Positions 12,401 through 23,637 of a DNA stretch of 64,000 nt are shown in pieces. The first letter of the stretch is position 1, and every line of letters begins with the position of its first letter. Below the pieces are notes generated by a model. The model saw only the letters and a program-made list of their open reading frames with translations, made no database searches and was not told the origin of the DNA. A program made the position numbers and the translations under genes. The DNA comes from Orthonyx spaldingii (taxonomy: Eukaryota; Chordata; Aves; Passeriformes; Orthonychidae). The DNA is taken from assembly GCA_013397795.1 (NCBI GenBank), contig VZTJ01001732.1, positions 186,001-250,000 on the forward strand, given 5' to 3'.

Positions 12401-15400
12401 TTTATCAGGACACATTGGCAACACTGTCTCCAAGGTTTCATGAAACATCCTTTCCTTTGACCATGTTTCCTGACAGATACACACCATGTGGTTGTGGTTT
12501 TCTGCAGTTCTGTTTTTATATCTTCTGCAGGGTCGTGACGCTTATAAACCTGAAATCCACTAATCTGTTCTATACCCTTGGAAAACATTATGTAATCATC
12601 TACCTGCCTGTGCTTGTGAAGCTGCTCAGTACAGGCTTGGGCTTTTTCCACGTGGGTGACCCAAAGAGTTTTAGCAGATTTTCATGCACATGGATTTCAC
12701 ACTGTTCCTTGCTGGTGTTCCTCCTGTTTGATTACAGCACAGCTATAGAGAGCTTAAACTGCAACAAAACGGTTTAGTGAAAACTGTACATAGCGATCTC
12801 TGATTTCCTCTTAGGAACTAAAATCCTCCTTAATTATTTTCTGCATCCTGGAGTTTGGTTGTTAGTCTTGTGGTTGGACTTCTCTTTTAGCCAGTCCCCC
12901 CTGTTTATCCAAACGCCCTCCCTCCTTCCCTTTTTGCAAGCATAATATTTGGGGGCATTTCTTAAGCAGTGGAAACCTCCTTAGAGCCTTGTGCTGCCTT
13001 AATCAGAACACTTTTAAGGATAACATCTAATCTTTGTGAGTAACTGAAGACCCACATGTCCCAAGGGAAGGAAACCTTGGAAATGGGAGCCACAGTCGAG
13101 TGTTCACCACATAACAAAATCCTTTTGGCTTTGTTCACATCAAATATTTGTGTTTGCCAAGAGAGGAAGAAATTTCTGCGTGACTATTTAGAATGCCACC
13201 TGCTCATTTAGCATTATGAATTGCATCTAAGCCTAGTCTTAAATTAATCCTGTCCTCAAAGAATGGTTAGTAATTTTGCAGGAGGAAATACTCTCTTACA
13301 GAGATTATCCTCAGCAATCTGTACGTATTTCTTAACTTCTTATTTCTCCCCTACGCTGGAAAAGGGGAGGTATAGACCAGGCTGGTGATCAATGAAATAA
13401 TTAAGGCTTATTCTTCATAAATAGAGAGCTATGCTGATATATAATTGATTATTTGACTAATGGGTAAAAAATCAAAGTTGTATTAAACCTCTCTAGCTGG
13501 AATCAAATGGAAATTGTTTTGTGAAAATATTTCATGTACTTTAAAATAGAAAAGATAAATTGCTTTAAAAAATAAAAAAATTTTTTCCTACACAATCCAA
13601 AAAAACCAGAGCAGATGTGTTTTGCCAATTGTACTTTCCTATGCCTAAAACAAGGCCTACTGCATAGGTTGTGAGGAGAGTGAAGTGGATAACACCTAGA
13701 ACCTCTGCCTCCTAATGCTCACAAATAATTGACAGATGAGCTGGAATACTTTGATGTAAAAATAGGGTTACTTTTACGTGCCTTTTTGAGCCTTAAATAT
13801 ATATTTTGGTCATATATACGGGCTTCTTCCAATAACCATGAAACAGGTAAAACCAAATGAAGGAAATGTTAGATTTTTTTTGCTACATAAAATTTCTTTC
13901 AGAGCAAGGGAGCAAACATTTTCAAGTTACAGTCTTTCTGACAAAATCTTTGGAGCTGGGAAATTGAACTGAATTGCTGAAAAATGGAAGGGCAATTCTG
14001 GCTTTTGTTGCATTATGAAAGGTGAATACAGTGTTATCCCAGAACCCCAGCAAACTGGAAATTTGTGGCACTGCTGATTTCTGGATGCTTGTTTTCAGAT
14101 GCTTTCATAAATGCTTTCTGCCTTCAACTATTGTTGTGTTTCTGAATTCTGACACTGTGCCTGTATTATTAAGTACTAGAAAGAGGTAGGAATTGAGTTT
14201 TTAATAAATCATAATTAGATTCAGACCCTGCCTTGTTTTAAATTTAGTCTTCTGATGAATTTGCCTGTTGTGCAGTGATGTTCCTCCCAACATTAAAGTC
14301 AGAGGTGATGAGAAACACCTTACTTGGCTGAGGTTATGGTCTGATAAAGTAGCACAGCTCTGCTAAGTAGAGATGACAAAAAAGCAATAATATTTAAACC
14401 CTGCTGTAAATCTGAGGAAGAAATGGCAGTCTTTAGAGTAAACGTCCTTCCTTTCAGCCTGTGTCCTACATACCTGTATCGATGGACTCCATTTGAAGCA
14501 CTGTGTAAATGTTTAGTGAGACTCTCTCTCAGGTCAGCTCTTATTAATGTTGAGTGTGTGCAGAACAGCTTGCAGAAGCTGAATCTTGGTTTCTGGCAGA
14601 GTGCCTTTCCTTTCTATTATGCTGGAAGAGGGGGAAAAGCAAACTGCCAGGGAAAAGCAGTGAACTGACAGCAGAGAGCTGCAGCCTATCATGGGTGTAA
14701 AAGCATCCTAAACCGTATTTAGACAAGAACTGAAGCAGTCACTGTTTATTCTGTTTCAAGAGTGGCTGTTCTGAAGCCATTTCTGTTACATGAAATAACA
14801 CGTGAACAGCTTTCAAATGACTGTTGCTTGCTCAGTAGAATGAAACACAGAAGAGTCAAATGGTGTCAGTGAAGCTGCTAAGTCTGTGTCGTTTCCTTCC
14901 AGACTTTTGCTGCCCATCAAAAGTATCCACCCAATGCAAATCTTTGCAGTCACTGAGACTAACAGCAGAGGAAGTATCAATAGTAACAGTTTTTATCTTC
15001 TCCCCCACCACTGTTGGGGTTTTTTTGTAGAAAAGGAAAGTCTGAGCAGATTTGTGCAGGAAGAGATGCCTATCTCAGGAGACAGATACACAGCCAGTGC
15101 TTCTGCCTGTAGCTGCAGAAGGTTCAGCTTTTCTTAGCTTTGTTTTTTGCCTTGGATGTCCTTGCAGTCCATGAGCTCAGGAACTGCAGTTCCCAGCTTT
15201 CTGGGAGATACACACCCTGCCAATAAAAGGGGGTGGAAGGCTGAGCACCAGCTATTTTTCTTGCTTTGGGAATAGTAGCAACTCTGTTGGGGGCAGGGGG
15301 TGGCTCCAAGAAGGTTTTATTCTTCAGAGCTTTGTAATCCCCCTCTTCACTGGAAGCTGGAAGGGGACAGCTGGGGACACAGCAGGCAACCTTTCAATTA

Positions 15401-18400
15401 AGTGGAAAGGGTAGGAAATTTTCCACTGACAGGTTTTTTTCCCTCTTGACCAGACAAATTGGCAACTCTGAACATTGTTATTGGGGNCTAGCAAAAACAA
15501 ATTGATAACCTTCTTTTCGAGAAAGAATTGAAAAAGATTTGAACTTCAAAGATTTGAGCTTCTTCTACTTAGTTATTTCTGAATATTAAATAGTGGGGAT
15601 TTTTTTTCCAAGCCAACCTTTTTTTCACATGTTTAAGTAAGACTTTAAATAATACCAAATTTCAAATTTGAAATCTACACATTTAAAAACGATATAAATA
15701 AAAATTTCAGTCTGAAATATGTTTGGGATTGTTGGCTCATGAACATGAATTTTTGGGGGTGATTTCAATCTTATGTTCTGATTTGGGAGGGATTTTCAAC
15801 ATCTTACAAATACTTAGGGAATACAAAAGCCATCCCCCACACAGCTGCTGGATGCTGTGGTGAGAGTTTGGAAAATATGGATCCATTCTCCGAAATTGAC
15901 AGAGGTTACCCACCAAATTCCTTTCACTTAGATTGTCAAATTGCTTTCATTAGTAATAAACCTTCCTTTTTCTGCACTGACCAGCAACCAAACTAACACC
16001 TTAAATGTCATAAAGTCTTAATTTTCTTTGTTTTTCTTCAACATCTTTTTTGTTGAAGTGTAAGAGCCTATTTTGCAGCACATAAGGGTGGAAAACAACC
16101 CAGCTTCCCTCACCAAATAGCATGCCCAGAGAAATGTGTGAGCATACTTTATCCATACTTCAAAACAAAAGCTGTGGTTTACGAAGTCTTTGAATCCTTT
16201 GTGCACTGGTTGTGGGTAGGGATGATTGAACTCTAGCCAAAGATTTTGAGAGGGCACTGTTAAGTTTATTAAACATCTGGGAGGCAGAGCAGGTTTCCTG
16301 CAAGTCATTTGGTACTGAAGCTTCTTACTCTAACCAGGACTTTGAGGTTTACAATTACAGTTCCTAAGAGCCGTGGCTGTTGCAAGTTGAAAGGATTCAT
16401 TTCCTCCCTGATTTACTGTGACATGGTTGGGATGGCTGGAAGTGGCAGAAGAGAATGTCTTTCAAGCTAATAGATCATCCATTATAGCAGAGTCCCAGAC
16501 TGGCTACGTGCCAGGCAGACACAGAAGAGAAACAAACCCAGTGCTGGTAAAAACTTAAAGCAAACATAGTGGGATCACTTTCTGCGTTTGATAATCCATT
16601 GAAATGGACACTGTTTTGTCCTTGGGACACTTGCAGTACAAGACTCTGCACTCCAAAAGCACTTCAGAGGCCTCCAATTCCAGAGCAGTTTAGGGAGGGT
16701 TTATGAATATTCCAAAATTCAGAGGATGGATTGGTTTTGGCTGTGGGAGGAGGTGGTTCATTTGTTTTAATTTGGGGTTTAGTTTTTGAGGGATGAGGGA
16801 TAGTGTTGTTGGTTTGGTTTGGTTTTTTGTTTTGTTTTGAGGGTTTTTTTCTGCAGACATCCTTTTTTCCTCTTTGCTCTTTCCTGTTGTTTTCCTAAAC
16901 CAGTGAGCCTGCTTCTTATAACCCAGATCCCAATATTGCAGTACAGAGAAAGATGTTCAAAGCTTCACTGGCCAGAGATCAGGCCTCGCTGCCTGGGATA
17001 GCAAAGTGTGGCTGTTCATCCATGCAGGTAATCTGTTGCTGCAGCCGCTCCTCCTGCAGCCTTTCCCAGCCCCCAGGATGGCAAAGTTTAGTGCAAAGGG
17101 GGGTTTTTTTTGGCTGCTTGTGTGAGTGTAGTGAGTCTGCAGGACATTATTATTCAAACCCTTGAACCTGTGTCAGATTGTTAATGTCTTAATGTTTATT
17201 CAAGGGTCAGAGACTGCTGGCAGGTGTCACAGTAAATGGGAGGCTGTCAATAAGCAAATGACTTGCCATTCACAGTGTGATTGCTGCCAGCATGTGACAG
17301 GATGTCAGGCTGAAAGAGGAGAGGATGGGGAGGCAGGAGGAACTGTAAAAGTTTCCTTGTCTTGAGGAAGTGAGGGAAAAGCCTCCAGCAACAGCCATTG
17401 TAAATCAATATTTAAACAGAAATAAAGATCTCAACATCCAGCTTTGGGATAAGGCAACTAAACAAGGGGTTTAGGTTTTTTAAAGGTTTGGACAGATGGC
17501 ATTGACACATTCATAAACATCTGCATTTCTCCATCAGGAGAGAAGCCAGACTATATTTATTGGTACTCCCGTTTCTCCTGTGTATTTGTACATTGTGTGT
17601 ATAAAAAGAGACGAGGTCCTAAATGAGTGATTTTATCTACAATTAAAGATAGTGATTGTGCAAAGTATGTTATTTCTTCTAGATAATCTGCTCTTAGGCT
17701 CACTTCCCAGTCCATGAGGTTCTGACCTCTCAAGCCACAGAGGACTTGGGGATCAGGATTCTGTTCTCTGTGTCAGGTGTTCACATGCTGCATCATCTGC
17801 CTTGAAAATGCCTCTATTTCTTTGTCTGTAAGATAAGGTGAAATATTTTTCAAATTTGCAAAGGCTTATTAATTAAGATACTTTGGGGAAGTTTTATATA
17901 AATAAAAGGGAAACTTAATTATTTCACCCTGGACAGTTTACTCCTTTGGGACAATTAAATAGAGGTCATTGATAATGAAAGTGATTTGCAATGAAAAACC
18001 AGCATCTTTTAGCAGTAAAAACTGGGATTAAGTCATACTGAGTCAGGATGAACTTTTCCCCTCCTTTTCACACTGTCTTGGTGCTAATATGGAAGGCACA
18101 GAGAATCTAAGAGTCTCTCCATCTTCTCAGCTCTGGTGCCCACTGCACTGAAGGGGATCACTGAAGTGCAAGTTCAACTAAGCCCCTAAAGCTTGGGACT
18201 GATTTTGTCCATTGTGAGGAGGTCTGTGAGAATTATGCTGACAAATTCTCACATGTGCTCGCAGGGTAGGCATAGAGCTTGTCTGAATTTGGGCAGTTCT
18301 TGCATTAAAGGCAAAACATTCAAGGCAAATTAGAGGGAATGTATTCTTTCCATTTTCAAGACCCTGTCCAAAGCTTTGCACAGAATGTTTTCCTTCAGTA

Positions 18401-19375
18401 GGTAACAGGAAAGCTATAGTCAACACAGGAATATAAGTAATAAGAGTAGGTTTTTGTCCACCACCTTTTCAGAAGAGCATAAATAATATTTTCTGAATTT
18501 TCTCCTAGCCTGAAGCAGGTACCTCCCACCAACACTTTGAGCTCCAGTTGCTTAAATTCTGACAACGTTGTAAACAGCTAAAATCAGAGTCTCCTTACAA
18601 CAGATCTGCTATAGGAACTTCTGTATGCCTACCATTCAAGTGCCCTGAGTGCTTTTACATCTCTTAATGTCCACACACAACCCCTGCACTGCCACACTAA
18701 TGCATCTAAACACTGAAGACTGTTGCTTGAATCCCTCTGTCAAATCACTGAAGCATACACCTCGTTTCGAACTTGAAGTCAAGGCAAAGTGATTATTCTA
18801 ATCTACATGTTTACAGTGTGAATTGAAATTGAAGCAGTTTTTTGAAAATTCAAAGTGGTCAAGAGCTTTGGTATCTGGTTCTGCGATTAATTTAACAAAT
18901 GTGTCAAATTCTGCAGGTGTCCCAACGATTTCAGCAGGAGTGCTGTGCATCGGTTTAAACATGCACTAGTATTGCCAGACTTTTGAATTTCAGACAATTG
19001 GCTTTGAGTTCTAAATCATTCCCTTCCATCCCTTTGCACGAGAGTACTCTTTGTGTATGGCATTCTGCTGAGTACTTTTTGAAATGCCAAATATGTTGTG
19101 CACGTTTTAGTTAATATGACTTCTCTACAGTGACTTAAATGCTACTTTTCATTTACTTTGCCTTGCATCTCATTTAAAACCACAGGCTAGTTTTGGCAAG
19201 CATTAAGAGCTCTTAAACGGTTTGTAATCTGTTTTTAATATGATCCTAGTGCAAGTTCAAGCTGAATAAACATAGGGCTAAAATGAAACCTGATGTCTTT
19301 CTGCTTTATTCAGGGAACTGCTACAAACCACAGGATAAGGACTGATTTATTTGCACAGCAACAAGTACTCAAATG
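6421..19375. other. Intergenic DNA, no supported gene
   Basis: About 13 kb of unique AT-rich sequence with short chance frames. It includes a pair of long overlapping opposite-strand frames at 12172-12777, a 16-bp perfect palindrome at 15659-15674, a GGTTT-rich tract at about 16807-16850 and one ambiguous base at 15487. No promoter island, RNA gene or protein similarity was recognised. Confidence 0.5.

Positions 19376-19421
<46 letters not shown>
19376..19421 (+). repeat. Poly(A) tract of 46 A beside an assembly gap
   Basis: An uninterrupted run of A from 19376 to 19421, then GGGACA and an N gap. AAAAAAGAAGAAGAAG follows the gap. It may be a retroposon tail or an expanded simple repeat. The missing bases prevent a decision. 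Confidence 0.9.
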
Positions 19422-19424
<3 letters not shown>

Positions 19425-19427
19425 ACA

Positions 19428-19446
19428 NNNNNNNNNNNNNNNNNNN
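19428..19446. other. Assembly gap (19 N)
   Basis: Nineteen unknown bases between two A-rich blocks, most likely an unresolved low-complexity repeat. Confidence 0.95.
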
Positions 19447-19469
19447 AAAAAAGAAGAAGAAGAAAAAAA

Positions 19470-22400
19470 AGATGGATACTGGCTGTTTTCTCTTAGTTAT
19501 TATTCTTTGGTGACCTTTTGGAATTACAGGAGTCAGAAAGCAGCTAGTTTGGCCAATTGTTTCACATTGCTCTGATGGAGAACTGTCCAGAGAGTTAGTT
19601 CCTGAAACAAGAGAGAATGTACTCTCTTTATGTTTAAAATTCACTGTCATTTAACTGCTTGCATGACTAGCAAATGATTGCTGGATAAACTGAGGGAAAC
19701 GGTTTCTAATTTACTCTGAAATTATGAGTATTAGGCTGAGGCATGCAGCACAAGCCATGCTGCGTGGGATCAGGACTAACCTGGAGATGGGGAGGCTGTA
19801 GGCTGTTTTATCAGAACACAGATTTTCAAATGTGTAACAGAAGTTAGGCCACAACACAAGTTGCATAGACTTAACAACTCTATTTTCACTATGCCCAGGC
19901 TTGGTGAGTCTTCTAAAGCTTCATTTCCTCAAGTTATCTGATACCATTAAATTTGCTTTCCCCCTACCCCCATTCTTTGTAACTTCTAATTCTTGTGTCT
20001 TAGAGACAGATGGAATAGTAAGAATATGCTGATTTGAAGCGTATTAGCTCACTTACTAGTCACCAGAAAAGCAAACAGAAATATCTTGAAAAAATATGTC
20101 ATTCTATGAAAGTAGATTTGAAAGTAGAACTGAAATTTTAAAGTGCTCATTTCTTCAGCAGTTGATACTGGCATTGCTGCTAAGCTTGTCTTTTCTGGAG
20201 TGGGTCTGAAAACTCAGGAGCCTGGATACAATTAGCCAGAATTGTAGTTTGTTTGCCATGGGATTTTCCATGTCTACAACACAGAGAAATACTCTTCTCT
20301 CTTAAAATCCATTTTGTTTTGAAGTAACACATTCTGTTCTCATATGCTGATGTTCTTGTGGAAATAATGGAGATAAGATGGGGTTGAGGATGAAATTTTC
20401 CACAACTCAAAAACCCAGGCAAAGCAGAGGCCTGGTTTGCAGTCCAAGCCTGCAGCCTGTATTTCTGCCATAGTGGAGGGTCTCATAAAGCCCAGCCTAG
20501 ATGCTGGGTTTCATGCCAGTAGATTCTTGAGAACCAGGCCTGGATTTTAGGAGAACATTGCCTGCACAGAACTTGTTTAGCAAGCATTGGTTTAATTTGT
20601 TTAATCATACCCCCTGTAGTTTTTTAGACTTTGTGCTTACTTCCCTTAATCTGCGTTGCTGTTGTGAGGACTACCGTATCAAAATGGGAAGAATAAAGAA
20701 GCAAAACATCTGAGCAGCGCAGACCAGGCATGTTCTGTGCTCGAAACATTGGCTCATAGCTGTAATTCTTTACCTCCTTCCAAGTTTTGATCTCCTCTCA
20801 ACTCCTGCCAAATTATTCATAACCACCTGCACGACTGCGAAGGAGGCCCGAGCAGCACCACACAGAGTCATTCAGTGCATCACCCGTCACTTCCCTGGGA
20901 TATTCCTCCCTGCCAGGGGGCCCACAGGCCACCTTCGCCTTTGTCAGCCTGCACCAAAACAAACCAGGATAAACGTGCCTGTACTTGCAGTTACTTCAGT
21001 AAAATACTTCTGCTGTAATCAAAGATGTTGTCTCAGAACACAGGGGACAAGGGGAGGGAAAAGCAAAGTTTGCCTTTGAATCTGAGAGAGGCAAAAAGAA
21101 AAAGGAAACCCTCTTTATCTGGATGAAGTCTAAATCTTTTTTCCAGTAGATTTCTTGTACGTACAGTAACAAGGGTTGTCTGATGAAGGGAATTGTAGGG
21201 GCAAACAGCAATCAAGAAAGCCAGGTAATTTATTGCGTTGAGAAACCTGCCACAGAGAGGAATTGGAGGTAGAACCACCACAGACAGAGCAGAGCCTGAG
21301 GAAAATATGTAGCACCATCCTCTGACATAGTCACCAAAATGGGAAAAGTACCAGGCTATGTTTGCAAGTGCTGTGACCCCTGAGTTGGCATTGTGTCATC
21401 TTCCTTCAGAAATAATATTGCAATGTCATTTTGCTATATTTCACATTATATGTGACACTGTCCGAAGGAACAAAGCAAGCTTGTGTGTGAATCCAGAACT
21501 TGAAGACTTGCAAGTAATTTGTAGAATCCAAAGTGAGACCACGTGCGTGTTTAAATCCTAATTCCAGAGAGAGTTGTGTGCACAAAGGGCCTTTGTGTTG
21601 GGGTTCCTTTTACTATTAGTTACATTGCCAGCACAATTATTTCAAAACTAGTTTTTACAAGTATTTCTTTCTAGATCCTCTATTTAAAGAAATGGGAATG
21701 CAGGTGGGCAGGATTGTGTGATTGCGTCCAAAATCATCCTGGCCACAGGATGTCAGGTTTATTCAAGCTCCTTCTATGCCTGAATGCAAAAATAGTAGCT
21801 AGAGGCACCTGTGTTTCAAGGCTTTAACTACCAGGGGCAGTTTTTCTTCAATTAGTGAAAGATCTGATGCATGTAGTTAGCCTCTCTTGTAAAGTAGCTG
21901 CCACTCCATAGGAAGACCTTGATTGGATGTTCTGAGGGGTCAAAAAAGGAAATTGAGCACAGATCAGTAAATGTTAGGAGGGGGTGGAGAGCAGGGAAAG
22001 TTGGAGTATTGCTCCCTAATATCTGAGGTTCAGTTGCACCTTGAACTGTGCATGTGCAACTCCACTTCCGTCATCTCAGAAGGTTTAGAGGCACTGCAAA
22101 AATGCTGGTGGAGGATAACAAGGACTGTCCAAGGTTAGGACTCTGTTCATAGCGTGACTGGGTAAACCTGGACTTTTCAGCCTGGAAAAGTGCTGACTGA
22201 AAAGTGCTGTGCAAGGTGTAGAGAAAACTCAGAGTGCTGTGGAGAGAGCACAGAGAAGCCAAGTATTTATCACTCCACCCAGGAGCAATGGGGGCACCAG
22301 ATCCAAGCTGGTAAATTGAATTGCAAAGAAAACGAAGGGCGGTGGGTGAGGAGTTGCAGTGGATCTGTGCAAGACCTTTTGGAACATTACTGTGCATGAG

Positions 22401-22488
22401 CTGCAGGGGCAACTGGGTGAGAACTGGGAAGAGAGAAGAAACAGCACCGTGCTGGAAACACAGCCTGGGAGACTCAGAGGAGGCATTG
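19470..22488. other. Proximal upstream region of RASGEF1B
   Basis: Unique sequence with no supported gene. GC content rises towards the CpG island. Open frames here have no recognisable similarity. Confidence 0.5.
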
Positions 22489-22522
22489 CGTGTGTATGTC
22501 TGTGTGTGTGTCTGTGTCCGTG
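22489..22522. repeat. TG-rich tract next to the RASGEF1B CpG island
   Basis: Imperfect TG dinucleotide run (GTGTGTATGTCTGTGTGTG and following bases) just upstream of the CpG island. It is a potential Z-DNA-forming sequence and a likely polymorphic microsatellite. Confidence 0.7.
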
Positions 22523-22564
22523 CCCCGTTCCTGCCATCTGTAAGAACAATTCTCTCCTGACCGC

Positions 22565-22800
22565 TGCCTGTGGAATGGTGCGGGGCCAGCCGCAGCCCAG
22601 CTGAGGGCGGGCCTGGCACAGCCCCCGAGTCCGCTGCCCGCGGGTGGCTCCCGGGCCGTGTCCCGCAGCTGGGGCGGGCGGCTCCGCGCTCCGCCTCCCC
22701 GCGGCACCGGCGCTGCGGCGGGGGCGGGCCGGGAGCGGCGCTTCCCGGCGCTCCGCCTGCCGCCGGCACAGTCCCGTGGGGAGCCCAGCGGAGCTGTGCT
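22565..22800 (+). promoter_or_regulatory. RASGEF1B: CpG island, likely RASGEF1B promoter
   Basis: This stretch is far richer in G, C and CpG than the AT-rich flanks and contains several GC-box-like GGGCGG and GGGGCGGG runs. No convincing TATA box was seen, as is usual for CpG-island promoters. It lies immediately upstream of a good splice donor at 22889 and is the only CpG island upstream of RASGEF1B in the window. The exact transcription start cannot be fixed from sequence alone. Confidence 0.75.
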
Positions 22801-22888
22801 CTGCTCTGCTGTGCTGTCCTGTGGATGATGAGTGCGTGAGAGCGATAAAGCAGAGTCTGGAGCCGAGAGCGCCTGCGGCCACTTCCAG
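22790..22888 (+). other. RASGEF1B: RASGEF1B non-coding exon 1 (5' end approximate)
   Basis: The 3' end is set by a strong donor, CAG|GTACAGT at 22888/22889. The 5' end is a guess within the CpG island. The coding ATG is 6 nt into the next exon, whose acceptor at 34691 demands an upstream spliced leader, and this is the best candidate. The exon contains a tiny upstream frame, ATG ATG AGT GCG TGA, at 22825-22839. Other first exons may exist. Confidence 0.6.
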
Positions 22889-22917
22889 GTACAGTCCGTG
22901 AGTCTGCGGTGCATCTT

Positions 22918-22937
22918 GTCCGTCCGTCCGTCCGTCC
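22918..22937. repeat. (GTCC)5 tetranucleotide microsatellite
   Basis: Five perfect GTCC units starting 29 bp inside RASGEF1B intron 1, close to the exon 1 donor. Confidence 0.9.
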
Positions 22938-23330
22938 ACCCGTCTGTGTCTTCTTCATGCTAGACCCAGCAGGACGGTCTCATCCCTTCTGATGTTTAAT
23001 CTCATTCCTGGCTACACCGTTCTGTATAGACAAAGATGGTCTTTTTTGGGGGTATCAGCGTATTGGGGAAGGGAGAGAGACCTCAACCCAGCATTGGGTT
23101 CTTCTCCTTGTCCCCTTCCCTGTAGTGATAGAACAAGGTCCTAAAACAGCATTCTGTGATTTTTTTTTTTTTTTCTTCCCGTGGCTATAATCCTTGGAGA
23201 AGCTTTCCATGTTTTTCTTTAAGCCCGACAGTTCACCTGATTGCTGGTTTTCTTGGATGGGAAGGATAAAAAAGCACTGATTTACCAGATTGTGTTTGTC
23301 AGGCTGAGTGAAATGGGTGTGTGGGCGGGA

Positions 23331-23346
23331 TGTGTGTGTGTGTGTC
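23331..23346. repeat. (TG)n short microsatellite
   Basis: Seven perfect TG units in RASGEF1B intron 1. Confidence 0.8.
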
Positions 23347-23617
23347 TTTTGCTGGGCATCTGCTGAGTGTAACTGTGGTAAAACTTCTGGTTCCTGTGCT
23401 GTGTGAAGTGGCAGCAGTTCAGGGGTACAAGGAAAGTAAAGATTGTTAAATGACCCAAAATCAGTGTTAGATGACCTAAGACCAGTGTGTTGCTCATCAG
23501 CTACATCTACTACGTTGTGCTCAGTCCAGACTGTAAACTAAGGCAGTCCTAACAAGTAGTGCCTCCCAGTCTGCCTGTGTGTAAAGCTAAATATAGCGCA
23601 GAGGGATGAGGAACTCT

Positions 23618-23637
23618 TTCAGGGGAGTTCCCCTGAA
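23618..23637. promoter_or_regulatory. kB-like palindrome in RASGEF1B intron 1
   Basis: The sequence TTCAGGGGAGTTCCCCTGAA is a palindrome in 9 of 10 base pairs. Read on the minus strand, its core GGGGAACTCC fits the NF-kB consensus GGGRNWYYCC. It lies about 730 bp downstream of the exon 1 donor. In mammals RASGEF1B is a Toll-like-receptor-inducible gene, so an intronic NF-kB element would fit, but function is inferred. Confidence 0.4.

Noticed and set aside
19351..19650. Lys- or Phe-rich frames spanning the poly(A) tract and gap
   Set aside because: They are translations of homopolymer and N, not genes.
22071..22958. Long antisense frames (up to 295 codons) over the first CpG island
   Set aside because: High GC content lowers stop-codon frequency. 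Several overlapping frames exist on both strands, with low-complexity Arg/Ala/Pro-rich content and no recognisable domain.
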